A stretch of 64,000 nt of DNA from Calliopum simillimum (Eukaryota; Arthropoda; Insecta; Diptera; Lauxaniidae): assembly GCA_951812925.1 (NCBI GenBank), contig OX638368.1:115901309-115965308 (forward strand), in the 5' to 3' direction. Below the pieces are notes generated by a model. That model was not told where the DNA came from. It did not search any database and saw only the letters and a list, made by a program, of their open reading frames with translations. Shown in pieces: positions 22,740 through 33,500 of the stretch. The position numbers were made by a program, and so were the translations under genes. The number at the start of each line of letters is the position of its first letter. Positions within the stretch are counted from its first letter, which is position 1.

Positions 22740-23015
22740 GCTGTATGTGCTAAAGAGTTTGTTATATTTTTCTGAGCAATGTGTTCCGGGTTCGAATCTC
22801 AGCGTAGATGAAAATATTTTTATTGCTTCATACCTCGACTATGTTGGACATATGTTTTATTTTCTGCTCCGAAGACTCTTCAGACAAATTGTGTACAAAT
22901 TAATGGAAATTTCTTGAAATTGAAAAATCACCGAGTGGAGGGTTTGAACCCAGGCTTCTCCACGTAGCACAAGTCATTAGACTGATACACTATCGTTAGC
23001 TCTTCTTCACAATTG
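22740..23015 (-). mobile_element. Hammerhead-ribozyme element, copy 3 (degenerate)
   Basis: Read on the minus strand, the order matches copies 1 and 2. A tRNA-like segment comes first, with GATAGTGTATCAGTC in the A-box place and a perfect B-box-like GGGTTCAAACCC (22940-22951). About 57 bp further is a hammerhead-like motif. Beyond it, in inverted orientation, lies a second tRNA-like segment with GGGTTCGAATCTCAG (22789-22803, plus strand). No 75-bp TIRs or clear target duplication were found, so the boundaries are approximate. The paired inverted tRNA-like ends differ from the other two copies and may mark a relative, not the same subfamily. Confidence 0.55.
22838..22892 (-). ncRNA. Decayed hammerhead ribozyme, copy 3
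   Basis: On the minus strand: CTGAAGA (22877-22883, fits CUGANGA), a stem II of GTCTTC and GAAAAT pairing at five of six positions counting G-U, AAAA where GAAA is required, then the shared stem III palindrome CATATG and GTC. The G-to-A change in GAAA and weak stem I predict loss of activity. Similarity of order and of the ACATATGTC block to copies 1 and 2 makes chance unlikely. Confidence 0.6.
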
Positions 23016-24290
23016 ACGAACTGCAAAACAGTACGTAGTAAGTAACGTTATAATTTTACTGATACAATTGGTATAGAATTGAATCACTTTTGGTACTAAT
23101 GACGGATTATGTATTACATTTGGTCCATTTTTGATACAATTGATAATTTAAGTGAATTTATTCTAGTTTTAGGTGTAGTCCATTATGATCTAAATACTTA
23201 CAAAAAAACTAGACCAAAGATTGGACTATTGAGACATTTGACTCCATTGGTCCTACAGGGAAAGAAAGGAAATTGGACTTCGTGGTATGTATAAGTTGCT
23301 ATTACAATGGGGAAGCCCCATCTATTTGAGAACAAACTACGCAAGTAATTATTAGTTATTTGATAAGCTTACACAATGTTCTTCAGATTTGGTGTTTAAG
23401 TTATTATCCTCCATTTGAAAAGACAGTAGATACTAGAAGAAAATTTTATCTCGGAAAACCCTGGGAAGCAAAATAAGAACTATAACATAAAATATTTGTA
23501 TATACAGTTAAAAAGGCAAACTATATCAATATCCTTATACAAACACGTATCATATTTTAAGTTTTTCATACATTTCTGGTTTATTTTTACCCTAATTTTT
23601 TCTTTTGGTATCAAAGTAGACAATGTGGCAGGATATCGGATAAATGTCATACTCATGTGTGCAACGAATGAAAAATGACCAATCAATGAGTAAATTCAAT
23701 GGTATTGATATCGGATGTAAACGTTTCACTGATGCTACCCGAAGTGTGACAGTTTTTGTTGTTGTTCTTCTATTTTGTATTGTATTTGTTATGCAGGATT
23801 TTATAATAAAGTGGTGGCAAAAGTAATGTGTGGAAATATTGCAGCTGTTCAAATTCATTGATGTTATACACCCAGAAATATGTGGTGGGCTTAAGAAGTT
23901 GTTTATTTTGTATAAAGTTTTTACCTTTGTGAATTTTGACTTTTTTTAATGATTTTTTAAGACAAAATCAGGTCGAAACATCAATTTTCTATAATGGTTT
24001 TAGTCCTTATGAACTATTCCGACAATCTAGTAAAATACTTGGATTGCATTAAAAACATACTTTGAGACATTATTCTTCTTCTGATGGCTTGCCTATAAAA
24101 GACATTCCCCAGGAGACATTTGGGTAGAGCCAAAGACTTTTCTAGAGATAAAAGACGTCCTTTACGATGGGAGAGGAAATGGCAATTGAACATTCAGAGG
24201 TATAAGAAATTCCTAAATTACTGTCGACCACTAAAATATTTTTGAAATAAATTTTCGACAGTTCATACCCTTAAAAGAAAGAACTTGGTG
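23016..24290. other. Non-coding DNA
   Basis: Frames of about 60-90 codons at 23480-23858 overlap one another on both strands and have no recognisable domain. No repeat structure was identified. Confidence 0.4.
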
Positions 24291-24296
24291 TGAGTT

Positions 24297-25256
24297 TTGG
24301 GCCATTTGTCTTTTAGTTCTAAGAAAGTTTTGGATGTTATCCTATTTGTTCGGCTATTTTCAGCTAGATTTGTGGTTGTTCATCAAAAAAGTTTCAAACT
24401 GAATCATGAAAACTTTCTGGAAATTTTTGGGACTTATTTGAAAATGTTGCAATTCGGTACTACCAACAGTTTCTTGAAAATTTTTAATTATTACAAAAAA
24501 ACTGGAAAATGGGATACAAAAAAACTAGAAATAGGGATCACTTATAAATTCTGTGGATTTTTGGATTAATATGAATAGACTGGAAATCGGAATCTCCTAT
24601 AGATTCTGAAAATTTTTTTGGGTTTATACGAATAAACTGGAAATCGGGATCTTTTATAGGTTCTGGGAGTTTTTGTTTTGATTCGACAAAAAGTTTTAAT
24701 CGGAATCACCTATAAATTCTGAATATTTTTGAAGAAATAACGAAATTTTAGACACCGGAATTTCCCGCAGATTCTAGGAATATTCAGATAAATATAAAAA
24801 AAAAAAATGAAAGTTGGAATCTCCTTTAGATTCTGGGAGTTTTTGAGCAAATACTAAAAGACTGGAAATCGGGATCTTTTATAGGTTCTGGAAGTTTTTG
24901 TTTTATTTCGATTAAACAATTTAATCGCAATCACCTATAATTTCTGGATATTTTTGAACAAATTCAGAAATGTTGGAAACCGGAATCAACCATAGATTTT
25001 AAGAATTTTCGGATAAATACGATAAAGCTGGAAGTCGAAATCTGCTATAGATTCTAAGAAATTTTTGAAAATCGGAATATTTAATACATTCTGGGAATTT
25101 TTCGGATTAATTCTTATGCTATAGATTCTGAGAATTGTTTTGAGAAAATAAGAAAAAACTAGAAATCGGGATCTTTTATACGTTATAGTTTTTTTTCAGT
25201 TAATTCGAAAAAAAAAAAAAAAATTAAATCGGAAATAAAAATTTAAATCGCCATCA
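24297..25256. repeat. Degenerate minisatellite, ~80-90-bp units (left part)
   Basis: Around ten imperfect units share CTGGAAATCGGGATC, CTATAGATTCTGGGA and ATTTTTGGATAAATAC-like blocks. Divergence between units is high. The array is interrupted at 25257 by a TIR element and resumes at about 26179-26270 with GGAAATCGGGATCACTTT. The frame at 24297-24569 is repeat-derived. Confidence 0.75.
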
Positions 25257-25258
25257 CA

Positions 25259-26174
25259 TATGGGTAAATGTCACAAAATATCGATAAACACCTGTCCCAC
25301 GGGTGTATTGCGGATTGAAGCAAAATTTCGAACATCCATGAAATTGCTTTAAAATTAACATTTTTAGTAATGAACATACATCCCGGAATCAAAAAGAAGT
25401 CATTATAAAATTTAATCGCATAAAAACTACCAAAAATGATCCCCCTCCGTCATGGTTCTTTTTCCAATCAAACCTTTTCCACGCTCGATTTAGCCAAATA
25501 CAATATTCCAGTGATTCTCTGCGTGTCGACATATTTAAGTTCCGTAAGAATAGATGCTTTTTTCTCAGAGCAAGCCTAACACTGACCCTTCGATGCTGGA
25601 TGGTGGCATTATCACTATTGTCCCACGCATTTTTTATATTCCATAGGTAATACTAAATTACTGCGGTTATTCCTCCGCGTTAGACAGGAGGGCCTCTGCA
25701 CCGGGCTTTTTTCAAATCCATCAACACAGAAAGCAAACCCAACAGAGGAACTCTCTCCAAATGTTCCCATGTACTTGCTGCGGTCGAAAAAAAATTACAA
25801 AAGTGAGGGAAAAAAGTCGATGTCCTCTTCGACATGGTCAAAATATTGGTGAGATGTAGAGTTTTTTTTGGTGCATCATTATTGTCGAATGAAGAGTCTG
25901 TCAAACTTAGTCGATTGTGCTCGGTAGCAAGAGTTGGCGATTTGCTTTTTGTGCGTAATGCTCAATTATTCATGAAATGTCCCCACCGTCATGTGTCCCC
26001 TCCATCATGATTTTGCTGTTGCAGATGAGTATGGAAGGCGTCGTGTAAATTTCAGGGGTTTTTCAAACTGCTTATGATCTAACGATGGAGTCCACCGGTT
26101 ACTGGACCTTTTCAACAACTTTTGAAATTCAAATTTTCATATCCCGAAATTACGGTATTTCGTGACATTCACCA
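25259..26174. mobile_element. ~0.9-kb TIR element inserted in the minisatellite
   Basis: The left end TGGGTAAATGTCACAAAATA and the right end (TTGGTGAATGTCACGAAATA on the minus strand) match at 17 of 20 positions. TA lies outside both ends, suggesting a TA-inserting (Tc1/mariner/pogo-like) element. The minisatellite continues on both sides, which supports these boundaries. The interior has a 74-codon minus frame (25680-25904) and further fragments without recognisable transposase motifs. Motifs of the type CCCCTCCGTCATG recur at about 25441, 25980 and 26000. Confidence 0.65.
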
Positions 26175-26269
26175 ATATGTATAGTTTCTAGATAATTTCA
26201 AACGAATGCGTACGAATTGGAAATCGGGATCACTTTAAGTTTCGGGAAATTTTTGGATAAACTATTTCA

Positions 26270-26518
26270 AAAATATTTCTCTTCTCGGATAAAAAAAGGC
26301 AAAAAAATGTATACTTGTAAATTTTATAATAATGAATTTTTATTAAATATAAATATTAAAAATTAATAAATAAACATAATAAAATAATTGATCTATATAA
26401 ATATTAATGACACAGTCTTGTGGTTTCCTAACGCTAAAAGTATTTGTTTTTTTTTTCAATTTCCATTCAAAACCCGTAAGATAACTTTATACAAAACATC
26501 TCAAGTAAACCAAAAGTC
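26270..26518. other. Very AT-rich spacer downstream of ftz
   Basis: Mostly A/T homopolymer and TAAATA-type sequence, with no feature beyond composition. Confidence 0.4.
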
Positions 26519-26695
26519 TAGCCCAGTGCCCAAAAAATGATTATCCATAGCTCCGTGCATTCGCTATGGCAAGCTGACATGCTCTGCATCATCATGTGGC
26601 AACCCAAGGGCCAGCCATGGGGTTGCCAATCTAAAACTCCCTCCTTTTGTCCGTCAGTCAAACGCAACTGAATGTGCGTAGACTCACACACATTA

Positions 26696-26701
26696 TTTAT
26701 T
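26696..26701 (-). terminator. Candidate ftz poly(A) signal AATAAA
   Basis: AATAAA on the minus strand lies 275 bp past the ftz stop codon and is the first canonical signal seen there. It would give a 3' UTR of about 300 nt, comparable to other insect ftz genes. Confidence 0.55.
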
Positions 26702-26976
26702 GGTTTTACGCCGAACGCATCGCAAGGATCTTCCATTCTCAATGCAATGCCTTTTTTGTTGTTGTTGACCCTCTCTGTTTGTGCCTGTGCACAGTCAGTG
26801 GTCGTTGTGTACGATGCGTCGTCGACAGTGACAATTCTCCTACACACGCTGGAGTATCGTCCTGCACAATGTGTGACGAAAGTTGGCTCTTCGTTATCAT
26901 TTGCTTAAAAATGATAGAAAATTCACTTTCGTATGATTTTCTTTGGCCACTCACTTGCTGTGAGTTGTGCCGCTCC

Positions 26977-27614
26977 TTAGGCCAAATACATTGGGTTGGA
27001 TCCTGCTGATTGCATTTGCTGCTGATAGTCATGATGATGATGATGATGATGGTGTGGATGATACTGTGACGCAGTTTGCATTGCATAGTGCTGTTGTTGC
27101 TGGCGCTTTTGTTGATGTTGCTGCTGATGATGATGATGTTGTGGTTGTGCCTCATACTGCTCTAGAAATGGTGCTGCAGCATGATAACGTGCCATATTTG
27201 TATAATGAAAGTCGCTAGTACTGGCCATGTAATTTGTATAGGAATTGCAATCGGTTACTGTGTTACTGGTAGCTGCTGCTGCTGGTGGTGATGTTACCAA
27301 TGATGCTGGTGGTGGCGGTGGAAAATTGACCTGGCCTCGTGAGTGCGGCAACAATTCCAATGGCGGCATAACAGCTGGATAGGATGCACTAAGTGTACAG
27401 TGATCTGGTGAGGCATCCAAAGTACGATCCTTCTTTGACTTCATGCGTCGATTTTGAAACCAAATTTTCACTTGCCGTTCGGTCAGAGCGAGCGCATTTG
27501 CAATGTCAATGCGGCGACGTCTGGTAATGTAACGATTAAAGTGGAACTCCTTCTCGAGCTCCAAAGTCTGATAGCGTGTATAGGTTTGGCGGGTGCGTTT
27601 CGAATCTTTGCAAT
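26977..27614 (-). CDS. ftz: Fushi tarazu, exon 2 (homeodomain and C-terminal region)
   Basis: Exon 2 encodes residues 348-559 of the Hox-derived pair-rule transcription factor FTZ. It begins at 27614 after the acceptor TTGCTTACAG; with the last base of exon 1 it completes an Asp codon, giving [12 protein letters not shown] as in Drosophila. The homeodomain (about residues 352-411) starts [20 protein letters not shown] and ends with [15 protein letters not shown]. Helix 3 has Gln50 and Asn51, and Ser56 is FTZ-type where Antp has Trp. Differences from Drosophila FTZ are conservative (ALALTERQV for ALSLSERQI). The C-terminal tail is low-complexity: proline (PPPPPASL), alanine, glutamine and histidine tracts (eight consecutive His near the end), common in dipteran FTZ. 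The stop codon is at 26977-26979. The gene is transcribed away from the presumed Scr side. Confidence 0.98.
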
Positions 27615-28372
27615 CTGTAAGCAAAAAGAGAAAGGGAGTGAGCGCTAGTTAAACTTTTTAAGTTAAGTCAAGGTTAAACTCTTAAATCATTTAGATAAAA
27701 GTTTAAGCAAAGTTGAAACTTTTGGAAATAAAAGTTTAAAAAACCTTTAAAAAAAACTTTTAAAAATAAAATTAAAAAAAAACTTTTATAATAAACTTTT
27801 AAAAATAAAAGTTTCTTAAAAAAATTTTTTTAAGTTTTTAAAAAACTCTTATTTATCATCTTTAAAGGTTAAAAGTTTTTAAGAACTTAAAAAAAACTTA
27901 AAAAAATAAAATTTTTTTTTGGCGTTTATTGTTTTTAAAGTGCCCAATTTTGAAAAAAAAAAATATGTATACACAGTAAAAATTTTAGTTTAATTTTAAA
28001 ACCAAAAAGTATTTATATAGAACAATGCCAAAAAAAAATATTAACTTTAAACTATTTTGGTATAAATATCATACTTTTTTAGAATAAATCTAACACCAAA
28101 AAAGCTTTTAAAAAAAGTTTTTGCAACAAAACTTAGGTTTTTTATAAAAGTTTTTCCAAAAACAACTGAAGAAAACCTTTTGAAAAAATTTTTACCAATA
28201 AATGTTTTTAAGAACTTAACTTTTTTTTTAAACTTATAATGATCGTAGTTTTTGTAAACTTTTATGTAAAATATGTTTTCAAAAAACTTTCAATTTCTAG
28301 TTTCAATGTAACTACATCAGACAGGTACCAAAAACTATAAATGAAAAGATATGACTCTAGACTCTTGCCTAC
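27615..28372 (-). other. ftz: ftz intron, 758 bp, with inserted MITE
   Basis: The donor is CAG/GTAGGC at 28372 and the acceptor TTGCTTACAG/A at 27615, in phase 1, the conserved ftz intron position just upstream of the homeodomain. The Drosophila melanogaster intron is only about 150 bp. Here 27680-28300 is almost pure A/T with many AAAAGTTTTT-like runs. 27971-28090 begins ACACAGTAAAAATTTT and matches the dispersed MITE at 17050-17190 in inverted orientation, so part of the expansion is transposon-derived. Confidence 0.9.
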
Positions 28373-29414
28373 CTGATGATGCCGGACTATCATCACAGTG
28401 CGACGACCAATTGTAATCGGCGGCTGTCAAATTTTGATGATTGATTTCATGTTTCTGCTGCTGCTGTTGCTGATGATTGACAGTTTTGTCATTTGGCGAG
28501 AGTGGTGGTGTACTGATGCCATCGACCAGTGATGAGGCTGTTATAACTGGCACTGTCGCTAGTGGTACTGGTGGTGGTGTCGGATAATCGCCATGTTGTT
28601 GTTGCTTAGCATAAGCATGATGACTTGACAATTTGTTGCTGGTTTGTGGCGGCGAATAGACATCATGATAATCCACATCGCTACGATCTGGCGACAAAAT
28701 GGTCTGCGTCGTCGAAGGTGTTGGTGGTATACCATTGCTGCATGTTAAGATATCGTGTTCAAAGCTAGGTGGTGTATTCGGCGAACTATTGCTGCTGGCA
28801 ATAGTTGTGGTTTTTGCTGTCTGCTTAGTTTTGCTAACTGGCTCCACAGTGGTATAAAAATAGTCGGGTGAATATTTCAGTTTCTTGACAGGATTGGTAA
28901 GCAAAGCGCGCAATGTGCTGGGACGTTCTGCTGGTGTAGTTTCATCCAATTCGCTTGATTTGCGTTTAAGTATCTTCGGAGGTGCGTCAACTGACTCCTT
29001 TTTGGTTTGCGCATCAAGTTTTGTTGGCGCTGTATATGCAGGCTCAGTGCTGCTTGTATTGCTGCTGCTAAAGTTGCTATAATATTCATTATAGATATCT
29101 GTGCCAATGGGCGCTTTGACAGTCTCCTTTTTGCTTTGGGCTTCAACTTTCGCTGGGACAGTGTATGCTGTTTGTAGCTCGTTGTTGTAATATTCATTAT
29201 AGATATTTGCTTCCAGCGCAGTTGTTGCATTATAATGTTGTTGTTGATAGCTGGGCTCATAGGTGGCTGGATTCCATGTGCTGCTATTGCTGCTGCTACT
29301 TTGGGACTGTGCTGTTTGATAGTATCCGTTGTCATAATATGCTGACTGTTGATAATTATAAATATTGTTACTAACGGTACTATTATAGTCGCTGTAAAAG
29401 TTTGTCGCTGCCAT
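28373..29414 (-). CDS. ftz: Fushi tarazu, exon 1 (N-terminal region, FTZ-F1 interaction motif)
   Basis: Exon 1 encodes residues 1-347 of FTZ plus the first base of codon 348; the full protein is 559 residues, longer than the ~410 of Drosophila melanogaster. The start MAATNFYSDYN resembles the Drosophila N-terminus, and ATG at 29414 has A at -3. LRALL at residues 168-172, within RPSTLRALLTNPVKKLKY and followed by PDYFYTTVE, is the nuclear-receptor box through which FTZ binds FTZ-F1. Other conserved islands are DVDYHDVYSP (247-256) and DGISTPPLSP (298-307). The Hox hexapeptide YPWM is absent; YNWS (334-337) sits in its place, as FNWS does in Drosophila, consistent with a switch from EXD to FTZ-F1 partnership. 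Residues 69-104 and 106-146 form an internal repeat (IYNEYY ... AQ.KKE.V.AP). Rich in Y, S, Q, T and P outside these islands. Confidence 0.98.
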
Positions 29415-29532
29415 CGTTCGAAAATTTTAACAAAATATTAGAAATGTAACCGTTCTACGAGAATAACGTTCTGATCTCGTTGCTGCTTCGTTTGCGAGTG
29501 AGCACTCAACTAAGTTGATCCTGCCTAAAATA
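29415..29532 (-). promoter_or_regulatory. ftz: ftz core promoter and 5' UTR
   Basis: On the minus strand, a TATTTTA TATA-like box (29526-29532) is followed about 33 bp downstream by TCACTC, an initiator-like sequence with its A at 29499. This gives a predicted 5' UTR of about 85 nt. Position and spacing fit an insect RNA polymerase II promoter. The start site is predicted, not observed. Confidence 0.5.
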
Positions 29533-30560
29533 CCCAAAAAATTGTTTGCTCTGACAAAAGGACACTCTGCTCACGCTCATCGTGTTCACAATTTTTTGGC
29601 ACACGACCTATAGTTAACAATTGCTGTTGTTGTTATTTTGCCCATAAATTTCACGACGTTTGACATATTTGACACATGCTGCGCTGCTGCTACATTGGCA
29701 GTGATTCTTCCTTTCGAATACAATACGAATTGAGACGAAAAGCATTTCATTCCCCTTACAGCAAGGGCGAATTGCAACCCTCGCGACTACAAGTTAACAA
29801 ACGGAAGGGACAGGTCAGGGCGAGAAAACTCATTGCAAATGCTAACACTCTCCGGCTTTCTCTTCGCTATACTTCGTTGTTGACTGTTATTCATGTTGTT
29901 TAGGAGAAATTTTATCCGTTTGTCATTTATCCGCAGTTTTTTGCTCTATTGAGAAATAAATCAAATATACCTGCTGTGATTTCTTGTCATAGTTATCGCG
30001 TTTGTTTCAACATCTTAAGTTTTATCCATTTCTCCTGTTTTTGCTGAAGGTCACTTGTCAATTTTCCAAGTTCCTGTCGCACGCTTGATCGTTTAGCTAC
30101 CTCCTACCGTTAGTAATTAAGAGTTTCCATTCGTTCGCTGTTCGTGCAGTAGAAAATCTTCTGAGAGCTACAACATATTGAATGTTTTCTTTTTTTTCTC
30201 TCAACTAATTGCCAATAATCATAAAGACATAAAACATTTCGAAAAGAATTTTGTAATTGGTAACAATAGTCCTCCTCCTCGCATTTTGCATTGAATTTGT
30301 AGAAAATTGCGCGCGTTGCTTTAGGTAGTGGATAGAGTCCATCGTTATTGTGTGCTGTGCCGTGCCGTACGTTGATAATTCACGATTTTTATGCTCGACA
30401 GCAGTTCCTTGTTTTCGTCGTCATTGTTTATGATGTGTCTTTCATAAAATATGCGCGAAATTTCTTGGAATTGCACGGTAAATTTTGGTCCAGTTTAGTT
30501 TAGTTTCTTGAAACAAAGCTAAAATGTATAACATTTTCGGTGCTGGGTTGAAGCCGAGTA
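29533..30560 (-). promoter_or_regulatory. ftz proximal upstream region (zebra-element position)
   Basis: This ~1-kb segment is less AT-rich than its neighbours and free of the repeats seen elsewhere. It occupies the place of the Drosophila ftz zebra element (~0.7 kb upstream). It has AGGAC/AGGAY sites on either strand (29557, 30267), which the ftz repressor Tramtrack can use, AAGGTCA (30047-30053), resembling an FTZ-F1/nuclear-receptor half site, and TTTATG/TTTATGA Caudal-like sites near 30390 and 30430. Such short sites are weak evidence individually. Small frames here (29586-29777, 29676-29903) are not credible genes. Confidence 0.4.
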
Positions 30561-33500
30561 GTAATTTGAGTCAAATAGTAATTTTTAAAAAAAATTCTTA
30601 AGTCTTTTTTTAAGCTCATATAAAAAATAAAACTGTGAGACTTATAAATAGCATATTTATTTTTTAAAAAGTTTCCTTTTAAGATTATTTCAGTTAATTT
30701 TTATTTTCCTTTATTTTCACTGAAAAACCTCCCAGTCTCCATGTAAATATAACTAACATCTGATAAATTGAAAAATATCTTAAATATCGCAACAGTTACC
30801 ATAAATACATACATATATCCATTTATGGATCAGAAATACAAACAAAACAATACACATGTCCATATGCTTCAGTGCAGTGCAAGCTCATTCACTCACCCAC
30901 CCCACACATTGGGTTTTATTTGAACCAAAATTTACGTCTGGTGGTTGCATATGCCCATATATCTAAAACCGACCATAAGAATTAACACACATACGACGGA
31001 TGCTCTCGTTTGCAACATAAAGGGTGGGAGCTGACGACAATTGATTTATTAGTGCAAAAAAAAACGGCGAATATTTTCCGGACATGCGGTAACTAACCTA
31101 CAAATGTTATCCAAAGATTATCTACTCGAGTAAATAAAAAGTCGAAGTCAATTTTTTTCGCTTGATTTTATAAAAAAAAATTTTATGAAAAATGGGTTTT
31201 TTGCCGTTTTACTCGAATTTTCATATTTGCTTTGAGATGGAATCAATCAAACTTTGTTGTTTTCTATAAAATAATAGCCTAATGTACTGCATATGTGCAT
31301 TTTTAATCCAATAAGGAGATTATGCTCTTTGGTTTACTTTTGTAACCAATTTTTTTATCTGTATTTATAAGGCCACAATGACAGTGACTTAGTGAAGAGT
31401 TTACATACATACTCATGGTCTTTAGGGCTGTTTTTATTTTTAGTTATACCTTATACATAATTGTATGCTAACAAATTTATTGGCAATAAACCAAAATAAC
31501 TTGTATCGATTTAAAGAACTTTTCCTGTTTTTTGTTTGTGGGTCTTCATTTTTGTTTGTATGATTTTTCAAATTAGAAAGCCAAATTTTGCAAACATCTT
31601 ACAAAATATTGATTTTTGTTATGTGGACTTAAGCTATATTGGTTTGTGGCTACGAAATTATAAGACGCATTGTTATTTCAATAGTACAATGTTATTTTTA
31701 GATTCCGATCGAAATCGGAATTGAGTACATGCCTTTATATTTTTTTGACATACTCTGATTCAAGAAAAAAAAGTTGGATATCAAACTTTTCATTCCGAAC
31801 ATTTTTGAGATCGTATAAGATAAAAACCATATCAAGCCGAGAGTTCCAAAATGCTCGGAATCAGTAGTTCGATATCTCAAATTATTCGTCTTAAGTCGAA
31901 ATAACTTATTTTCGATATTTCACCTCACTGTAAAACTCTTAAAATACATTTTAGATAAAACTCGCTGTCCCAAAATCATGACGAAATCATACAAGGAACA
32001 TTTTTTTAGAATGCATTTACCCATTTCATCCTGTTTCTATGGATCTTTTTGAACTATTTTTTTTTTTTTTTGGAAAAACTGTGCAACAATGGGGTAAAGC
32101 ATCTTACAAAAAAATTCTACAAAATGATGACCGTGAAACATCTAGTTTTATCCAAAATGAAGATTTAAAGATTTACAGTACCTATGGCGAAATTTCGTAC
32201 ACACAATATTTTTTGTGCAATTTATGATCTATAAAGCTGTTTAACGATCCAAAAAATTTTGCATTGATTGTGGGATGGAAAAAATTCAAAATTGAAGGTA
32301 TTTTGTAATATCTAACAGTTTTCTATAATTTTCTCAAAAACTGTAAAAGATATGCTTTTAAAATCTTAAAAAAAGAAAATAATCACTACAGTATGTTGAA
32401 GTTATGTTTTGAACTCGTAAACCCGCAAACGGATCCATAACGGATTCGAAATGGGTCCGTTTGGCACACTGAGTACTGTTTTTGCAAAATTTCGTCATTC
32501 TCCGTTTAATCATTCTCCGTTGTTTTTTGTGCAACATTTTATCATTCTCCGTTTAGTAACCCTCCTCTTGGATTTTTTTTTTGTTCGTTTTGCTTAAACT
32601 ATTTAATTTAAAACTAAAAATTAGTAAACTTAAATAAACTTTTTAAAAATCCAGCTCAATTTTAAGGGTTGCCACCTGGTTATTTTCGAAAATCTTATAT
32701 AATTCTTACTTTTTTTTGACGAAATTGAAATTTTTGGTTTCAGAAACGCTCAGATAAACTTTTTTAAAATTTTGCAAAATTTTCGGTGATGCCATCCGGT
32801 TGCAACTTAAAAAAAAACAAGCATATGGCAACCCTGAAATTTTTTGTACAATTTTGAATAAGTTTATCTGTGCGTTTCTGAAAACAAAAATTTAAATTTA
32901 GGCAAAAAAAGTAAGTTTTAAAATAAATTTTCAAAAACAACCATGTGGCCCTAAAAAATTAATGCTGGACTTTTCAAAAGTTTATTTAAGCGTTTTGAGA
33001 CTAAAATTTTATGTAAATTTTTTAATTAAATAAATAAATAAATTTAAAAAAAAAAACAGATGGCAACCTTGAAAGTTTATGTTCATTTTTTAAAAATGTT
33101 CTGGAAGTTAAAATCATCATATTCTGTACCTTCAAGCAATAAAAAAAAAAAAAATTTTTGGTAACAAAAACAGCCATGTTTTGGTACATTTTTGTGAGAT
33201 TAACCCTTGTTAGAACGTATTCATAAAATAAAATTTTTTACGCAATTTCAAAATCAAGCAAAAATCTTCCCCTGAAAAGTAGCAAAACCGAGATGAATTA
33301 GATTACGACTCTTTTATTTCTTTTATTTTACATTTTTAAAGCATCACTTCCCAATAAAAAACTCATAATTGAAGGCACTTGCAACTAAGATCATCATCAA
33401 CAATCAATGATGAATCAATTGTTGCAAGCAACCAACAAACAACGAAGAACTGCAGTTGCACATTCGCCGGTCGATGTTAATGAAACAATTCATTGTCAGT

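Noticed and set aside
26739..27155. 138-codon minus-strand frame and several plus-strand frames over ftz exon 2
   Set aside because: They are alternative-frame shadows of the ftz coding and 3' flanking sequence; the homeodomain frame is clearly the real one.
28877..29335. 152-codon minus-strand frame within ftz exon 1
   Set aside because: Alternative frame of the repetitive ftz N-terminal coding sequence; no independent features.
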